From contig CANMQX010000003.1 of NCBI GenBank assembly GCA_947500135.1, forward strand, positions 186,001-250,000: a stretch of 64,000 nt of DNA, written 5' to 3'. This document shows positions 43,654 through 52,493 of this stretch, one piece after another; the stretch's first letter is position 1; each line of letters begins with the position of its first letter. The notes beneath the pieces were generated by a model. It was given only the letters and a program-made list of their open reading frames with translations. It did not search any database and was not told the origin of the DNA. Source of the stretch: an uncultured Paracoccaceae bacterium. Lineage in GTDB: Bacteria; Pseudomonadota; Alphaproteobacteria; Rhodobacterales; Rhodobacteraceae. A program made the translations under genes and the position numbers.

Positions 43654-43900
43654 CGGCCACCAGAGTTTTCTCTGGCGGCCGGGGAGTTAGTAAGCCGCCG
43701 TCAGACGACCGCGCTGGCCTTTAGGCCGGTGCCTCCCCGACCATAGAGTTCGAGCAGGTATCGTTGCGGTCGATACCGACCGCTGACGGCAGGGTTATTA
43801 CGCCGCAGGATCGGCTCTTTCGGCCAATCCTGGTGGCAGCATAGCCCGGGAATTGGAAAGTCGAAAGCGCAAACGTCACCTTGACGACCTACCGAAGGTG
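43654..43900 (-). ncRNA. Structured RNA candidate between tRNA-Thr and the 33-residue ORF
   Basis: Perfect or near-perfect stems crowd this stretch: 43654-43665 with 43670-43681 (11 of 12 bp, four-base loop); 43681-43686 with 43733-43738 enclosing a GGCC-TTTA-GGCC hairpin; 43697-43704 with 43783-43790; 43757-43763 with 43771-43777; 43806-43811 with 43827-43832; 43877-43882 with 43895-43900. GCGGTCG (43766-43772) can also pair with CGACCGC (43777-43783), which excludes the 43757-43777 hairpin. Read on the minus strand it would be the leader of the 33-residue ORF. It matches no RNA family I can name. Strand is inferred from the neighbouring genes. Confidence 0.4.
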
Positions 43901-43940
43901 TTGATGCCAGCTTCCAAATCGGGGTGTTATCGGGGAAGAA

Positions 43941-44016
43941 TGGTGCCGGTGATAGGACTCGAACCTACGACCTATGCATTACGAATGCAGTGCTCTACCA
44001 GCTGAGCTACACCGGC
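43941..44016 (-). tRNA. tRNA-Thr (anticodon CGT)
   Basis: A 76-nt cloverleaf with encoded CCA (43941-43943). The acceptor stem GCCGGTG/CACCGGC is perfect, the D-arm is GCTC/GAGC, the anticodon loop TTCGTAA reads ACG codons, and the T-arm GTAGG/CCTAT has one G-U pair. The anticodon stem has a C27-U43 mismatch (CTGCA/TGCAT), whereas C27-G43 would be expected. Everything else looks functional. It marks the right border of the accessory region. Confidence 0.93.
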
Positions 44017-44194
44017 ATTCTTCTCTCGTGCGGCCCTACTATGACCCTACTAGTTACCTTGCGCCTGGCCTAACTCGCTGGTCCCAAACGTCAAGTGCGG
44101 ATGGACCAGCTAGCTGTGAATGACGCGCTTTACCTTTTGAGCTACGGCGGTTCGACTCGAGCCTATTAGCATTCCAGAATTTTGGTGGAAAGTA

Positions 44195-45643
44195 CTACTT
44201 CTCCGCAACTTCTTCCAAAATCTCTGCCTCGACGATCTCTGTTGTGGCGGGCAATTGTTCTTCTTTCTCCTGTCCGACGATCAGCGGCAGCATTTCGGTT
44301 CCTGCGGGCATCGCCACATCGGTGGCTGGTGGCGTTTTCCAGGCCAGTGTGTCGAATGATTTGCAGTTGTCGCAAGTCGCCGACCATGTCGCGTGGATGT
44401 GCTGGCAATTGTCACAGATCCATTGCGGGCCGCGTGGCGCGGTCAGGGCGCGGGTCAGCCATCCACGTACGACTGAATCGTCGGCACCTTCGCCACGTTC
44501 GATCGCTGCCATCAAGGTCAGGTTACGCGCGGTGGGGTCGGTTTCGACCAGATCGCCAAGCGCGCGTTTGGCCGCCGGGAAATCTTCGGCAGAGATGTTC
44601 AGCTCGGCCAACAGCATCTTGGTTTCGGGATGATCAGGCATTGGTTTGATCAGGGCCCGGAACCGTTTCAGCCGTGCCTCTGCATTCTCGTCAGGCACAA
44701 TCTCGGCAAAAGCCGCGGCAAGATCGGGATGCGGTTGCACGCTCCAGGCTTTGGTCAGCACCCGGGTCGCATAGCGGGCGTTGCCATCAGCGATATAGCC
44801 GCGCGCGGCCATGACGGCAGCCGGGATCAGATCGGGGGACAGACGATTAGCCTCGATTGCGGCTTCGCGTGCTTCGACGGATTTTCCGTCCGCCATCACA
44901 TCGCGGGCTGCCGACAGCGCCAGCACAGCGTCGCGCCGTTTATGGACATCACGGGGCAGGCTGCCGGATTTCAACTTGGCCCCCAAAGTCTCGCGGGCAC
45001 CTGCCCAGTCAGCCTTGTCGGCTTGCAGTTTCAGCAGCACATCCTGGGTTTCTTCGTGACGTGGTTTCAAGGCAAAGGCTTTTTTTGCCAGCGCCAATGC
45101 CGTGTCGGTATCCCCGTCCGACAGTTTCTGTTTCATGATGCCGCGCACCCCGACAAAACGGGTCTTTTCATCTGATAATAGCTGTTTGTACGTGTCTTCG
45201 GCCTTGCGCCGGTCGCCTGTCAGTTCTGCGGCTTGCGCTGTCAGCAGGTTCGTCAGTTGCGGTTGTTGCAGGTATTTTTTGGCGCGCGCAGCCTTGGTCA
45301 TCGCCAGATGCCCTTCGCCTGATGCCAAGGCCATCATCCCTTCGGACAATGCCTCATACCCTTTGCGTTCGCGATTGCGGTCGAAATAGCGCGAGATTGC
45401 CGTTTCGTCCCCGTTCAGAAACTTGAACGTGGCGACCAATAGCGTCAGAAGCTTGAGCCCCAGCCACACCGCCACGACCAACGCGACCAATGCAAAGACG
45501 ATTTCAATCGGGCTGAGCGTGAATGAAATTCCGGCGACGGCTATCGTCGCCCCGCCGTCCACATCCATCAACATGGTGCCGCCATATGTCAGCGCCGTCA
45601 CGGCAGCGACAAAAACCAGAATTTTGATCAAAGACCAGAGCAT
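44195..45643 (-). CDS. hemY: HemY-like tetratricopeptide inner-membrane protein with C-terminal zinc ribbon
   Basis: A 482-residue protein with two N-terminal transmembrane helices (about residues 4-24 and 40-70), a HemY_N domain, and a long TPR-type helical repeat region (residues about 110-390). The C-terminus has CDNCQHIHATWSATCDNC, a CxxC...CxxC zinc-ribbon or rubredoxin-like knuckle. Members of this family sit in hem operons but lack protoporphyrinogen oxidase activity and may scaffold late haem steps. It is the last gene of hemD/mitofilin-like/hemY; 11 nt separates it from the previous stop. Confidence 0.87.
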   Translation of the reverse strand: MLWSLIKILVFVAAVTALTYGGTMLMDVDGGATIAVAGISFTLSPIEIVFALVALVVAVWLGLKLLTLLVATFKFLNGDETAISRYFDRNRERKGYEALSEGMMALASGEGHLAMTKAARAKKYLQQPQLTNLLTAQAAELTGDRRKAEDTYKQLLSDEKTRFVGVRGIMKQKLSDGDTDTALALAKKAFALKPRHEETQDVLLKLQADKADWAGARETLGAKLKSGSLPRDVHKRRDAVLALSAARDVMADGKSVEAREAAIEANRLSPDLIPAAVMAARGYIADGNARYATRVLTKAWSVQPHPDLAAAFAEIVPDENAEARLKRFRALIKPMPDHPETKMLLAELNISAEDFPAAKRALGDLVETDPTARNLTLMAAIERGEGADDSVVRGWLTRALTAPRGPQWICDNCQHIHATWSATCDNCKSFDTLAWKTPPATDVAMPAGTEMLPLIVGQEKEEQLPATTEIVEAEILEEVAEK

Positions 45644-45654
45644 ATGTGTCGCCT

Positions 45655-46872
45655 TTAGCTATCGTTAAGAGAAGTGGACAAAATATCGATGGCGGTTACC
45701 GCACTGGCGCGGGTTTCGGCCTGACCTAACCAATCAGTCATTTCGACACGGGCTTCTTCGGGAAGTGCGGCGATTTCGGCCAGGCTATCGGACAGGCGCC
45801 CAGCTTTTAGTGCGGCTTCGGCCCGCGACAGGATCGCATCTGTGCTGTCACCTTCGCGTGGTGTGGTTGAGCGCACCTCGAATTGGTTTTTTAGGAATGC
45901 CCCAAGCCCGGATGCTTCTTCACCGGCAACACCTGCGCCGCGCGCGGCTGCCAATGCTGCTGTTGCGACCTCTGAAAACCCGTCTTGCAACGCGGCCAGC
46001 GTTGGAACGCCATCCTGTGCCGCCAAAAGGGCGTCAGGCGCCGGTGAGCCAATCGCGGCCTCCAGATCACCAAGTGCGACCCCAAGCGGTTCGCCATTAT
46101 CCAGCGATGTCTGGATTCGGGCCAATGCCGCACGGCCCGCTGCTGCGCGTGCCGCAGCTGCTGCGTTTTCTTCAATCGCAGCTGCTTCGGCGCGTGCTTC
46201 ATCCAGTTGCGTCCGGGCACTGCCCGTCATTTCCGCCATTTCGGCGCGCAAGGCTTCCAGATCGGCTTCATAAGCGGCAATCGCGCGTTCAGACACTGTT
46301 CCGTCACCGACTGGCAGGCTTTCCAGATCGGCCATGCGCGCATCCAGCGCGTCGATCCGTCCGGTCAGATCCGTTTGAAGCGCCGCCAAGTTTTCGGCCA
46401 GCGTTGCTTGTGTTTCTTCGACACCGCTCAAGTCAACAGTGGGTAGCTCTGTAACCTGGTCTCGCAGGTCCGCCAGGCTTTGTGACTGTGCTGCCAATTC
46501 ATCAGTTAGCTGTGTATTGGTATCGGTCGCTGATAATGTGGCGATCCCATAACCGATGATCCCGGCCAGCAGTCCGCCCAATACCAAGGGAAGAAATCCG
46601 CCTTTGCGTTGTGGTGGCGGTGGCGAAGCAACGGGTGTCGACGGTTCGGGTTCAGGCTCCGGTGTTGGCGGAACCGTCGCTGCCTCCGGCATTTTTTCGG
46701 CATCGGTGGCAGGTGCCGTTGTGATTTCTGTTGATGGTGGTGCGTGAACTTCGGGGGGAATCGGATCAATGACGGCTTCCGCCTTGATCGATTCGTCAAG
46801 TTTTGCCGTTTTTACCGGCGTTTTTCTCGATTTTGCCGGTGTTTTCCCACCTTTGGCTGGCTGTTTTGCCAC
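45655..46872 (-). CDS. Mitofilin/Mic60-like inner-membrane protein (COG4223)
   Basis: A 405-residue protein with a Lys/Ala/Pro-rich cytoplasmic head, one transmembrane helix (GGFLPLVLGGLLAGIIGYGIATL, about residues 90-112), a long coiled coil (about 120-260, rich in Ala, Glu, Leu) and a C-terminal mitofilin-type helical domain. Alphaproteobacterial relatives shape intracytoplasmic membranes and are encoded beside haem genes, as here. Start is GTG at 46872, supported by AAGGGTG six bases upstream. It lies between hemD and hemY. Confidence 0.82.
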   Translation of the reverse strand: MAKQPAKGGKTPAKSRKTPVKTAKLDESIKAEAVIDPIPPEVHAPPSTEITTAPATDAEKMPEAATVPPTPEPEPEPSTPVASPPPPQRKGGFLPLVLGGLLAGIIGYGIATLSATDTNTQLTDELAAQSQSLADLRDQVTELPTVDLSGVEETQATLAENLAALQTDLTGRIDALDARMADLESLPVGDGTVSERAIAAYEADLEALRAEMAEMTGSARTQLDEARAEAAAIEENAAAAARAAAGRAALARIQTSLDNGEPLGVALGDLEAAIGSPAPDALLAAQDGVPTLAALQDGFSEVATAALAAARGAGVAGEEASGLGAFLKNQFEVRSTTPREGDSTDAILSRAEAALKAGRLSDSLAEIAALPEEARVEMTDWLGQAETRASAVTAIDILSTSLNDS

Positions 46873-46963
46873 GTTTTCACCCTTTCAGCGCCCCCACCTG
46901 CGAAACGCACAGGTGATGGACCACGTTACCCTTCCTGCATCCGACCCTCAAGCATGGCACGGA

Positions 46964-47665
46964 CTATCCGGCATCTTGGGTCACCACCTGCAAACACGCG
47001 ATGGTTGCGTCAATCATCGCGTCCTCGTCAGGCTGCGCGGCGATTTCAGCCTGTGCTGCTGCCAGATCGGGCAACGCTGCCCGACTGATTGCCGCAATAT
47101 GCACGGGGGCCGTAAATGGCCCCTGTTCTGACAATATGGTTCCCGTTCGCGGCGAGAACAGGGGGAGAACCACAGGAAATTTCCCGGCAAGTGCTGTCGC
47201 AGCCGTGTCTGACAACTGGCGGGGCGTTTGCATGTAGGCCACGACGTCGTGGCAAGGTACGCCCGCCGCGGTCAGTGTTTGCGCAATTGCCCCACGCGCA
47301 TGTTCACCACGAATATGCGCCAACGGGCCATTGGGGCGTTCCCGCGCAATTTTTGTCATCAGCCCCTTTGCGTTGCCCGGTCCGGTTCGGGGGCTGAAGC
47401 CCGCAGTTGCGGCGGCATCGCTGGTCTTTTGTCCAACACAAAAGGCGGGCATCTCGGGACGCGCGCCAAGGCGTTTGGCCTGCGCGACGCCGTTGACGGA
47501 TGTAAAGATCAACCCGGCCACATCCGGCAGCTGTACATCGATCGGTAAAATATCGAGCAATGGCGCTTGAATGACGTGTATATCACCAGGCCACTGATCC
47601 TGTAGACGCTGTACGAACACAGTGCCTTGCCGCTCTGGCCGGGTCATGATCAGTGTTGGTTTCAT
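46964..47665 (-). CDS. hemD: Uroporphyrinogen-III synthase
   Basis: A 233-residue cytoplasmic enzyme that closes and inverts ring D of hydroxymethylbilane to form uroporphyrinogen III for haem, bacteriochlorophyll and B12. The N-terminus [21 protein letters not shown] and the block [17 protein letters not shown] match the family, which is poorly conserved overall; [13 protein letters not shown] supports it. The ATG at 47665 begins the domain, although the frame extends upstream. It is divergent from tsaD with 69 nt between starts, a conserved alphaproteobacterial arrangement. Confidence 0.87.
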   Translation of the reverse strand: MKPTLIMTRPERQGTVFVQRLQDQWPGDIHVIQAPLLDILPIDVQLPDVAGLIFTSVNGVAQAKRLGARPEMPAFCVGQKTSDAAATAGFSPRTGPGNAKGLMTKIARERPNGPLAHIRGEHARGAIAQTLTAAGVPCHDVVAYMQTPRQLSDTAATALAGKFPVVLPLFSPRTGTILSEQGPFTAPVHIAAISRAALPDLAAAQAEIAAQPDEDAMIDATIACLQVVTQDAG

Positions 47666-47734
47666 CTGCCTGCCATTGTTTGCACCGATCCGCAGTGTTA
47701 CCTGCCAGTCAACGACACGCAACCGGATCGGCAG

Positions 47735-48817
47735 ATGGCGGATGACCTGATAGTGCTGGGGATCGAAAGCAGCTGCGATGATACCGCAGCGGCTGTGGTG
47801 CGGGGTGTCGATATCCTGTCTTCAATCGTGCATGGCCAAACGGACCTGCACAAGGATTTCGGCGGCGTTGTCCCCGAAATTGCCGCCCGCGCCCATGCCG
47901 AAAAGCTGGACCATTGCGTTGAAGAGGCGTTGATGCAGGCCAATATCGGATTTGACCAGTTGGACGGTATCGCCGTCACTGCAGGACCCGGTCTGATCGG
48001 TGGCGTCCTGTCCGGGGTCATGTGTGCCAAGGGGCTATCTGCGGCCACTGGTCTGCCATTGATCGGCGTGAACCATCTGGCAGGTCACGCGCTGACACCC
48101 CGGTTAACCGATCAGATCGCGTTCCCCTACCTGATGCTGCTGGTATCGGGCGGCCATTGCCAGTTCCTGATCGTCGATGCGCATGATCGCTATCGCCGGA
48201 TCGGCGGCACCATTGATGATGCACCCGGCGAGGCGTTTGACAAAACCGCGCGTATCCTTGGCCTGCCGCAACCGGGGGGTCCATCGGTGGAAAAGGCAGC
48301 AGGACAAGGTGATCCGAACCGGTTTGTCATGCCCCGGCCACTATTGAACCAACCGGGTTGCGACATGTCCTTTTCCGGTCTAAAAACGGCGATCCTGCGT
48401 GCCCGCGACGCCGTTATTGCCGATGGTGGTGGGCTGACCGCGCAGGATCAGGCGGACCTCTGTGCAGGCTTTCAGGCCGCGGTCACAGATATGCTGACTG
48501 AAAAGACCCGCCGCGCGCTGGAGATTTATCTTGCCGAGGCTCCGGCGGAAAGGTCTTTCGCCATTGCGGGCGGGGTTGCGGCCAATGGCCCAATCCGCGC
48601 CAGTCTGCAACAGCTTTGCGCGGATCACGAAACGGCGTTCATTGCCCCGCCTTTGGCGCTATGCACCGACAATGCGGCGATGATCGCCTATGCCGGGATG
48701 GCGAAACTGGCTGTTGGTGCCATTGATGATCTGACATTGTCCGCCCGGCCAAGGTGGCCATTAGATGATCGGGCCGCGCCGATGTTGGGATCAGGTAAGA
48801 AGGGGGCAAAAGCATGA
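47735..48817 (+). CDS. tsaD: tRNA N6-adenosine threonylcarbamoyltransferase TsaD
   Basis: A 360-residue Kae1/ASKHA-fold enzyme that transfers the threonylcarbamoyl group to A37 of ANN-decoding tRNAs. Motifs are [16 protein letters not shown] (phosphate 1), [12 protein letters not shown] with the HxxxH metal ligands, [10 protein letters not shown], and [13 protein letters not shown]. The ATG at 47735 is preferred; the open frame extends further into the hemD promoter region. It overlaps gpsA by 4 nt (ATGA). No anomalies are seen. Confidence 0.95.
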   Translation: MADDLIVLGIESSCDDTAAAVVRGVDILSSIVHGQTDLHKDFGGVVPEIAARAHAEKLDHCVEEALMQANIGFDQLDGIAVTAGPGLIGGVLSGVMCAKGLSAATGLPLIGVNHLAGHALTPRLTDQIAFPYLMLLVSGGHCQFLIVDAHDRYRRIGGTIDDAPGEAFDKTARILGLPQPGGPSVEKAAGQGDPNRFVMPRPLLNQPGCDMSFSGLKTAILRARDAVIADGGGLTAQDQADLCAGFQAAVTDMLTEKTRRALEIYLAEAPAERSFAIAGGVAANGPIRASLQQLCADHETAFIAPPLALCTDNAAMIAYAGMAKLAVGAIDDLTLSARPRWPLDDRAAPMLGSGKKGAKA

Positions 48818-49776
48818 AGATTGGTGCCGCAGGCGGTGGCGCATTTGGAACCGCACTTGGTGTTGCATTGGCGATGGATGGCAACGACATCACCTTATGG
48901 GCACGTAATCCTGACGCGGTTGATGATATGAACCGGACCCGCGCGAACCCGAAACTATCGGGTGTGACATTGCCGCCTAATATGGATTTCGTGGCAGACA
49001 CGGCCACGCTTTTTACCTGCGACATCATCCTGCTCGCGATTCCTGCCCAGACGTTACGGGCTTTTTTGGAACAGCACGCCGGGCAGCTTACTGGCAAGTA
49101 TCTTGTGGCCTGCTGCAAGGGGATCGACCTGACGCGGATGACCGGCCCGGCCAGCACCATCGCGGCCCTCGCCCCGGATACAACGGCGGCTGTTTTGACT
49201 GGCCCCAGCTTTGCCGCTGATATCGCGCGCGGGTTGCCCACCGCACTGACGCTTGCCTGCGCAGATGATGAGATCGGGGCGATCCTACAAACCGCATTGT
49301 CGACGACGGCGCTGCGGCTTTACCGGTCCACCGACACGATTGGCGCGGAACTGGGTGGCGCGCTTAAGAACGTCATGGCCATTGCGTCAGGGGTCGCGAT
49401 TGGGGCCGGGTTGGGCGACAGCGCACGGGCTGCCCTGATCACACGGGGGTTCCCCGAAATGCAGCGACTTGCCGCAGAACTTGGCGCCTTGCCAGAAACG
49501 CTGTCAGGCTTGTCCGGTTTCGGTGATCTGGTGCTGACATGCACATCCGATCAGTCGCGCAACTACCGCTATGGTTTGGCATTGGGGCAGGGGCGTGACT
49601 TTGACAGCGGCACCACCGTCGAAGGGGCGGCCACGGCGCGTGCGGTCAGACAATTGGCCGTTGATCTGGACATTGACCTGCCAATCTGCACGGTAGTGGC
49701 CGACCTGATCGAAGGAAAAACCGATGTGGCGGCAGCCCTGAACGCGCTGTTGTCGCGCCCATTGAAGGAAGAATAA
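48814..49776 (+). CDS. gpsA: Glycerol-3-phosphate dehydrogenase [NAD(P)+]
   Basis: A 320-residue enzyme reducing dihydroxyacetone phosphate to sn-glycerol-3-phosphate for phospholipid synthesis. The Rossmann motif [13 protein letters not shown] is at residues 4-16. The substrate domain shows [16 protein letters not shown] with the catalytic Lys, and [22 protein letters not shown]. It is in the operon tsaD-gpsA-yciI-EVE. The start is coupled to the tsaD stop. Confidence 0.95.
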   Translation: MKIGAAGGGAFGTALGVALAMDGNDITLWARNPDAVDDMNRTRANPKLSGVTLPPNMDFVADTATLFTCDIILLAIPAQTLRAFLEQHAGQLTGKYLVACCKGIDLTRMTGPASTIAALAPDTTAAVLTGPSFAADIARGLPTALTLACADDEIGAILQTALSTTALRLYRSTDTIGAELGGALKNVMAIASGVAIGAGLGDSARAALITRGFPEMQRLAAELGALPETLSGLSGFGDLVLTCTSDQSRNYRYGLALGQGRDFDSGTTVEGAATARAVRQLAVDLDIDLPICTVVADLIEGKTDVAAALNALLSRPLKEE

Positions 49777-50049
49777 ATGCGCTTCGCCCTGATGACCAAG
49801 GATAAACCTGGTGCCCTACAAACCCGCATGGATAACCGTGAGGCGCATCTGGCCTATATCGCCGATACCGGCGTTGTCGAAATGGCAGGGCCGGTTCTGG
49901 ATGGGGCCGAACAGATGTGCGGGTCATTGATCATTCTTGAGGTCGATGATCTGGCCGCCGCCCAAGCCTGGGCCGATAATGACCCCTACGCAAAGGCGGG
50001 ACTGTTCGAAAGCGTCACGCTACAGGCATGGAAAAAGGTGGTCGGCTGA
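49777..50049 (+). CDS. YciI-family protein
   Basis: A 90-residue ferredoxin-like dimeric alpha/beta-barrel protein. Typical elements are RFALMTKDKPGALQTRMDNREAHLAYI and the D-x-P-Y-x-K-A-G-L-F-E-x-V region at the end (ANDPYAKAGLFESV). YciI proteins may be small hydrolases or accessory factors; no function is known for most. It starts immediately after the gpsA stop (TAAATG) and ends in a TGATG overlap with the EVE gene. Confidence 0.88.
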   Translation: MRFALMTKDKPGALQTRMDNREAHLAYIADTGVVEMAGPVLDGAEQMCGSLIILEVDDLAAAQAWADNDPYAKAGLFESVTLQAWKKVVG

Positions 50050-50468
50050 TGGCTTACTGGTTGTTCAAATCCGAACCCGATGTCTGGGGCTGGGACGCGC
50101 AGGTGGCCAAAGGTGACGCAGGCGAAGAATGGGACGGGGTACGCAACTATCAGGCGCGCAACAACATGCGGGCGATGAAAAAGGGTGATCTTGGGTTCTT
50201 TTACCACTCGCGCACCGGGCTGGAGGTTGTTGGCATCGTGGAGGTTTGTGCCGAGGCGCATCCTGACAGCACAACCGATGACGAACGCTGGGAATGCGTG
50301 GATATCAAAGCTGTGCGCCCGTTCAACAAACCTGTCACCATGAAACAGATCAAGGCGGACCCGCGATTGAAAGACATGGTGCTGGCCAATAATTCCCGCC
50401 TATCGGTGCAGCCCGTCACAGAAGATGAATGGAAGATCGTTTGTGAACTGGGTGAGACAAAGCCCTAG
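50049..50468 (+). CDS. EVE-domain protein
   Basis: A 139-residue PUA-like fold protein beginning MAYWLFKSEPDVWGWDAQ. The EVE pattern includes EWDGVRNYQARNNMRAMKKGDLGFFYHS and the C-terminal LVNNSRLSVQPVT-like block (VLANNSRLSVQPV). EVE proteins bind modified nucleobases such as hydroxymethylcytosine or tRNA/DNA modifications; a housekeeping link to tsaD is suggested by the operon. Start is the ATG at 50049, coupled to the YciI stop. Confidence 0.92.
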   Translation: MAYWLFKSEPDVWGWDAQVAKGDAGEEWDGVRNYQARNNMRAMKKGDLGFFYHSRTGLEVVGIVEVCAEAHPDSTTDDERWECVDIKAVRPFNKPVTMKQIKADPRLKDMVLANNSRLSVQPVTEDEWKIVCELGETKP

Positions 50469-50525
50469 CCTGCGACAAACTGACACGGCATAATCCTCCC
50501 AATGAAATAAGGGAGGGATCAGAAA

Positions 50526-50921
50526 ATGGAATTTCTAGCCGTGATAGCTGCAACCATCGCAAGCTTTGCCTTTGGGGCATTTTACTACGGGGCCTTGTCC
50601 AAACCATGGATGGAGGCGTCTGGGGTTCCGGTCGATGCGGATGGAAAGCCGGTTGGTGCGAACAACCCGGTTCCTTACATCGTATCTTTTGTCTGTATTC
50701 TGTTGGTGGCGGGCATGATGCGGCACAGCTTTGCCCTGTCCGGTATTGATACGGCGGGCAAAGGATTTGTCGCCGGATTGGGTATTGGGCTGTTTTTCAT
50801 CGCACCGTGGATCTTTCTGAATACCGGATATTCCGCGCGGCCCTGGAAGCTGGCCGCAATAGATAGCGGATACGCAATCGCGACCGGGGCGATCTGCGGT
50901 ATCATACTGACATTGTTCTAA
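50526..50921 (+). CDS. DUF1761 family membrane protein
   Basis: A 131-residue inner-membrane protein with four predicted helices (about residues 3-23, 48-66, 78-99 and 109-131). The N-terminal FLAVIAATIASFAFGAFYYGALSKPWM with an early aromatic/glycine pattern is typical of DUF1761. A strong SD (GGGAGGG) lies before the ATG. Function unknown. It is followed directly by a bidirectional terminator hairpin. Confidence 0.85.
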   Translation: MEFLAVIAATIASFAFGAFYYGALSKPWMEASGVPVDADGKPVGANNPVPYIVSFVCILLVAGMMRHSFALSGIDTAGKGFVAGLGIGLFFIAPWIFLNTGYSARPWKLAAIDSGYAIATGAICGIILTLF

Positions 50922-50927
50922 AAATGG

Positions 50928-50962
50928 AAAAGAGGGTTTGAACATAGCCCAAACCCTCTTTT
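50928..50962. terminator. Bidirectional Rho-independent terminator
   Basis: AAAAGAGGGTTTG (50928-50940) pairs perfectly with CAAACCCTCTTTT (50950-50962), a 13-bp stem with a 9-nt loop and T runs on both strands, 6 nt after the DUF1761 stop. Confidence 0.9.
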
Positions 50963-51118
50963 CACCCCCGCGTGCTCCCAAGTCCACCACACGCTATGAA
51001 ATCTCTAGGTCCGGACCGTACTGGTCTTGCTATGTATCTAACGTAATTCGATGCCATCACGCAAATGATTTGCCTTGAAAAAACGAAGCAAAAAAAATCG
51101 GAACCGATGGAACAAAAT

Positions 51119-51146
51119 GCAAAACGCCCGCGTTGCAGGGCGGGCG
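51119..51146 (-). terminator. Terminator of the DUF2853 gene
   Basis: CGCCCGC (51125-51131) pairs with GCGGGCG (51140-51146) around an 8-nt loop; on the minus strand TTTTG follows. It lies 25 nt after the DUF2853 stop. No other gene is seen between 50963 and 51118. Confidence 0.8.
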
Positions 51147-51170
51147 CATCACGAAATTTGAGCCGGATCG

Positions 51171-51512
51171 TTAGCCGTAGACGGACTCTTTTTTGAAATG
51201 CTTGGTCAGCATGTAATAGACCACAGCACGATATTTGTTGCGCTCTGACTTGCCATATGTGTCCAGCACAGACGCAATCGCAGAGTCGAGCTCTGCACCA
51301 TCCTTCAGGCCGAGTTTCTTGATCAGGAAGTTCTGTTTGACGGTTTCGATTTCCGAGGGCTGGCTGGCGGCCACGGTAGAGGCGTCTGCGTTATAGATCG
51401 CAGGACCACACCCGATCGTCACTTTTGTCAGCAGATCCATATCTGCCGTCATGCCGCATTTGTTCTTCAGGTCGTCCGCATACTTTGCGATCAAATCGTC
51501 TCTTTTACCCAT
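51171..51512 (-). CDS. DUF2853 family protein
   Basis: A 113-residue soluble helical protein starting MGKRDDLIAKYADDLKNKCG and ending KHFKKESVYG, with the central KVTIGCGPAIYNADASTVA. This matches DUF2853, a small alphaproteobacterial and bacteroidetal family with a known fold but no known function. It is monocistronic with its own terminator. Confidence 0.88.
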   Translation of the reverse strand: MGKRDDLIAKYADDLKNKCGMTADMDLLTKVTIGCGPAIYNADASTVAASQPSEIETVKQNFLIKKLGLKDGAELDSAIASVLDTYGKSERNKYRAVVYYMLTKHFKKESVYG

Positions 51513-51705
51513 AGGAATTGTCCCCGTTCATTATGTTATGACATAGTTGCCCACCACCGCGTTGGACGGCGATGGCGGCACGTTAAAGGGACGAAGCGCA
51601 ATTCGTAAAGAAAAAAGCCCGGCACGCGGCGATGTTTTGCCATGCGTTTCAGCGCGCGAATTGCATTGACGTAGGGTAAGCAAATAAGGGTTTTACAGAT
51701 ATCAT

Positions 51706-52488
51706 CTATCTGCAAAGCCCCCAACCGCGTGACTGAAGATGAAAATGATCAGCGTGCAGGCTGTTATAGTCAGGCGACAAAGTCAGGTTGAACCAGTCGC
51801 AAGCGCCGTCGCGGGCGGCGCGCAAAAAGGCGGCTTTTTGGCCGTTCCCATCCCAATCGGTAACCAGTTGAACCTGACTGCCATCGGCAAACCCGAAACC
51901 AGCGATATCAATGGCCTCAGCGGATGCATGGGTGCTCATCCTTGAAGAGACGCCAGCCGCTGTGCGCATCGTGCGGCAGCTGTAGCTGCCAAAATGGTCG
52001 ATCCGGGTCAGGGTGCTGCCGAATTGTGCCGCGGCTGCGGGTTGCAAGCTGTGCCTTTCCCACATGGCCATGCGCAACGCGATGGCACAGCGCGTCTCGA
52101 CCGGGGCCAGTCTGGCATTGCCGACGGATGACAGGTCTACCCGGTTGCGGATGTGACATTGATCGGATGTGTTCTGGTCTGGCAGGTGTCGCAGTGCCGC
52201 AAACCCATCCAACGCGGCCTGACAGGCCATGGGGCTGGCCGCGGCGCGGTTCAGTTTCCAGGATGTAATTGGCGTCACCGGGTCACTGATGCGCAAGGGG
52301 ATGGTGGGGTTCCATGCCGTTGGCAGGGGTGTGTGTGGGTGGCGCAGCAACTGGTACCCGCCCACGCCCACCAATCCCGCAAAAACCAACGTGGCCGCCC
52401 CTTGTAACAAGGAACGGCCACGCGATTTCGTCTGTTTTTCCTTCTTTGCGGCGTCCTGCGCCATGGCCTGACGTCTGGCGTGCCGCAT
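51706..52488 (-). CDS. Extensin-like C-terminal domain protein, membrane-anchored
   Basis: A 260-residue protein with a basic N-terminus and one signal-anchor helix (LLQGAATLVFAGLVGVGGYQLL, about residues 27-48), then a periplasmic extensin-like_C domain. It contains paired Cys and the zinc-peptidase-like motifs THASAEAIDIAGF and LHADHFHLQ, reminiscent of M15/VanY-fold D,D-carboxypeptidases. A peptidoglycan-linked role is inferred. ATG at 52464 is an alternative start. It follows ahcY by only 5 nt, so it may be co-transcribed with it. Confidence 0.83.
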   Translation of the reverse strand: MRHARRQAMAQDAAKKEKQTKSRGRSLLQGAATLVFAGLVGVGGYQLLRHPHTPLPTAWNPTIPLRISDPVTPITSWKLNRAAASPMACQAALDGFAALRHLPDQNTSDQCHIRNRVDLSSVGNARLAPVETRCAIALRMAMWERHSLQPAAAAQFGSTLTRIDHFGSYSCRTMRTAAGVSSRMSTHASAEAIDIAGFGFADGSQVQLVTDWDGNGQKAAFLRAARDGACDWFNLTLSPDYNSLHADHFHLQSRGWGLCR

Positions 52489-52493
52489 GAAGG

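Larger units (their letters stand above)
38424..43940. mobile_element. Accessory region (decayed genomic island) next to tRNA-Thr
   Basis: This segment contains an integrase N-terminal fragment, an IS3-type OrfA fragment, a Hint protein, a truncated envelope domain, a TbpB-like lipoprotein, a small two-gene unit and a hairpin-rich stretch, with long spacers between genes. It abuts the 3' end of tRNA-Thr(CGT), a common integration site, and its base composition looks more AT-rich than the flanks by eye. I found no clear attachment-site repeat at the left border. Boundaries are therefore approximate. Confidence 0.5.

Noticed and set aside
38424-43940. Intact prophage or functional integrative element
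   Set aside because: No structural, packaging or replication genes; the integrase lacks its catalytic domain.
44099-44150. tRNA-like 5' half on the minus strand (CCGCCGTAGCTC-AAAAGGTAAAGC with a TTCACAG loop, Val CAC-like)
   Set aside because: The anticodon stem does not pair and no T-arm or acceptor 3' strand follows; at best a degenerate tRNA fragment, too weak to annotate.
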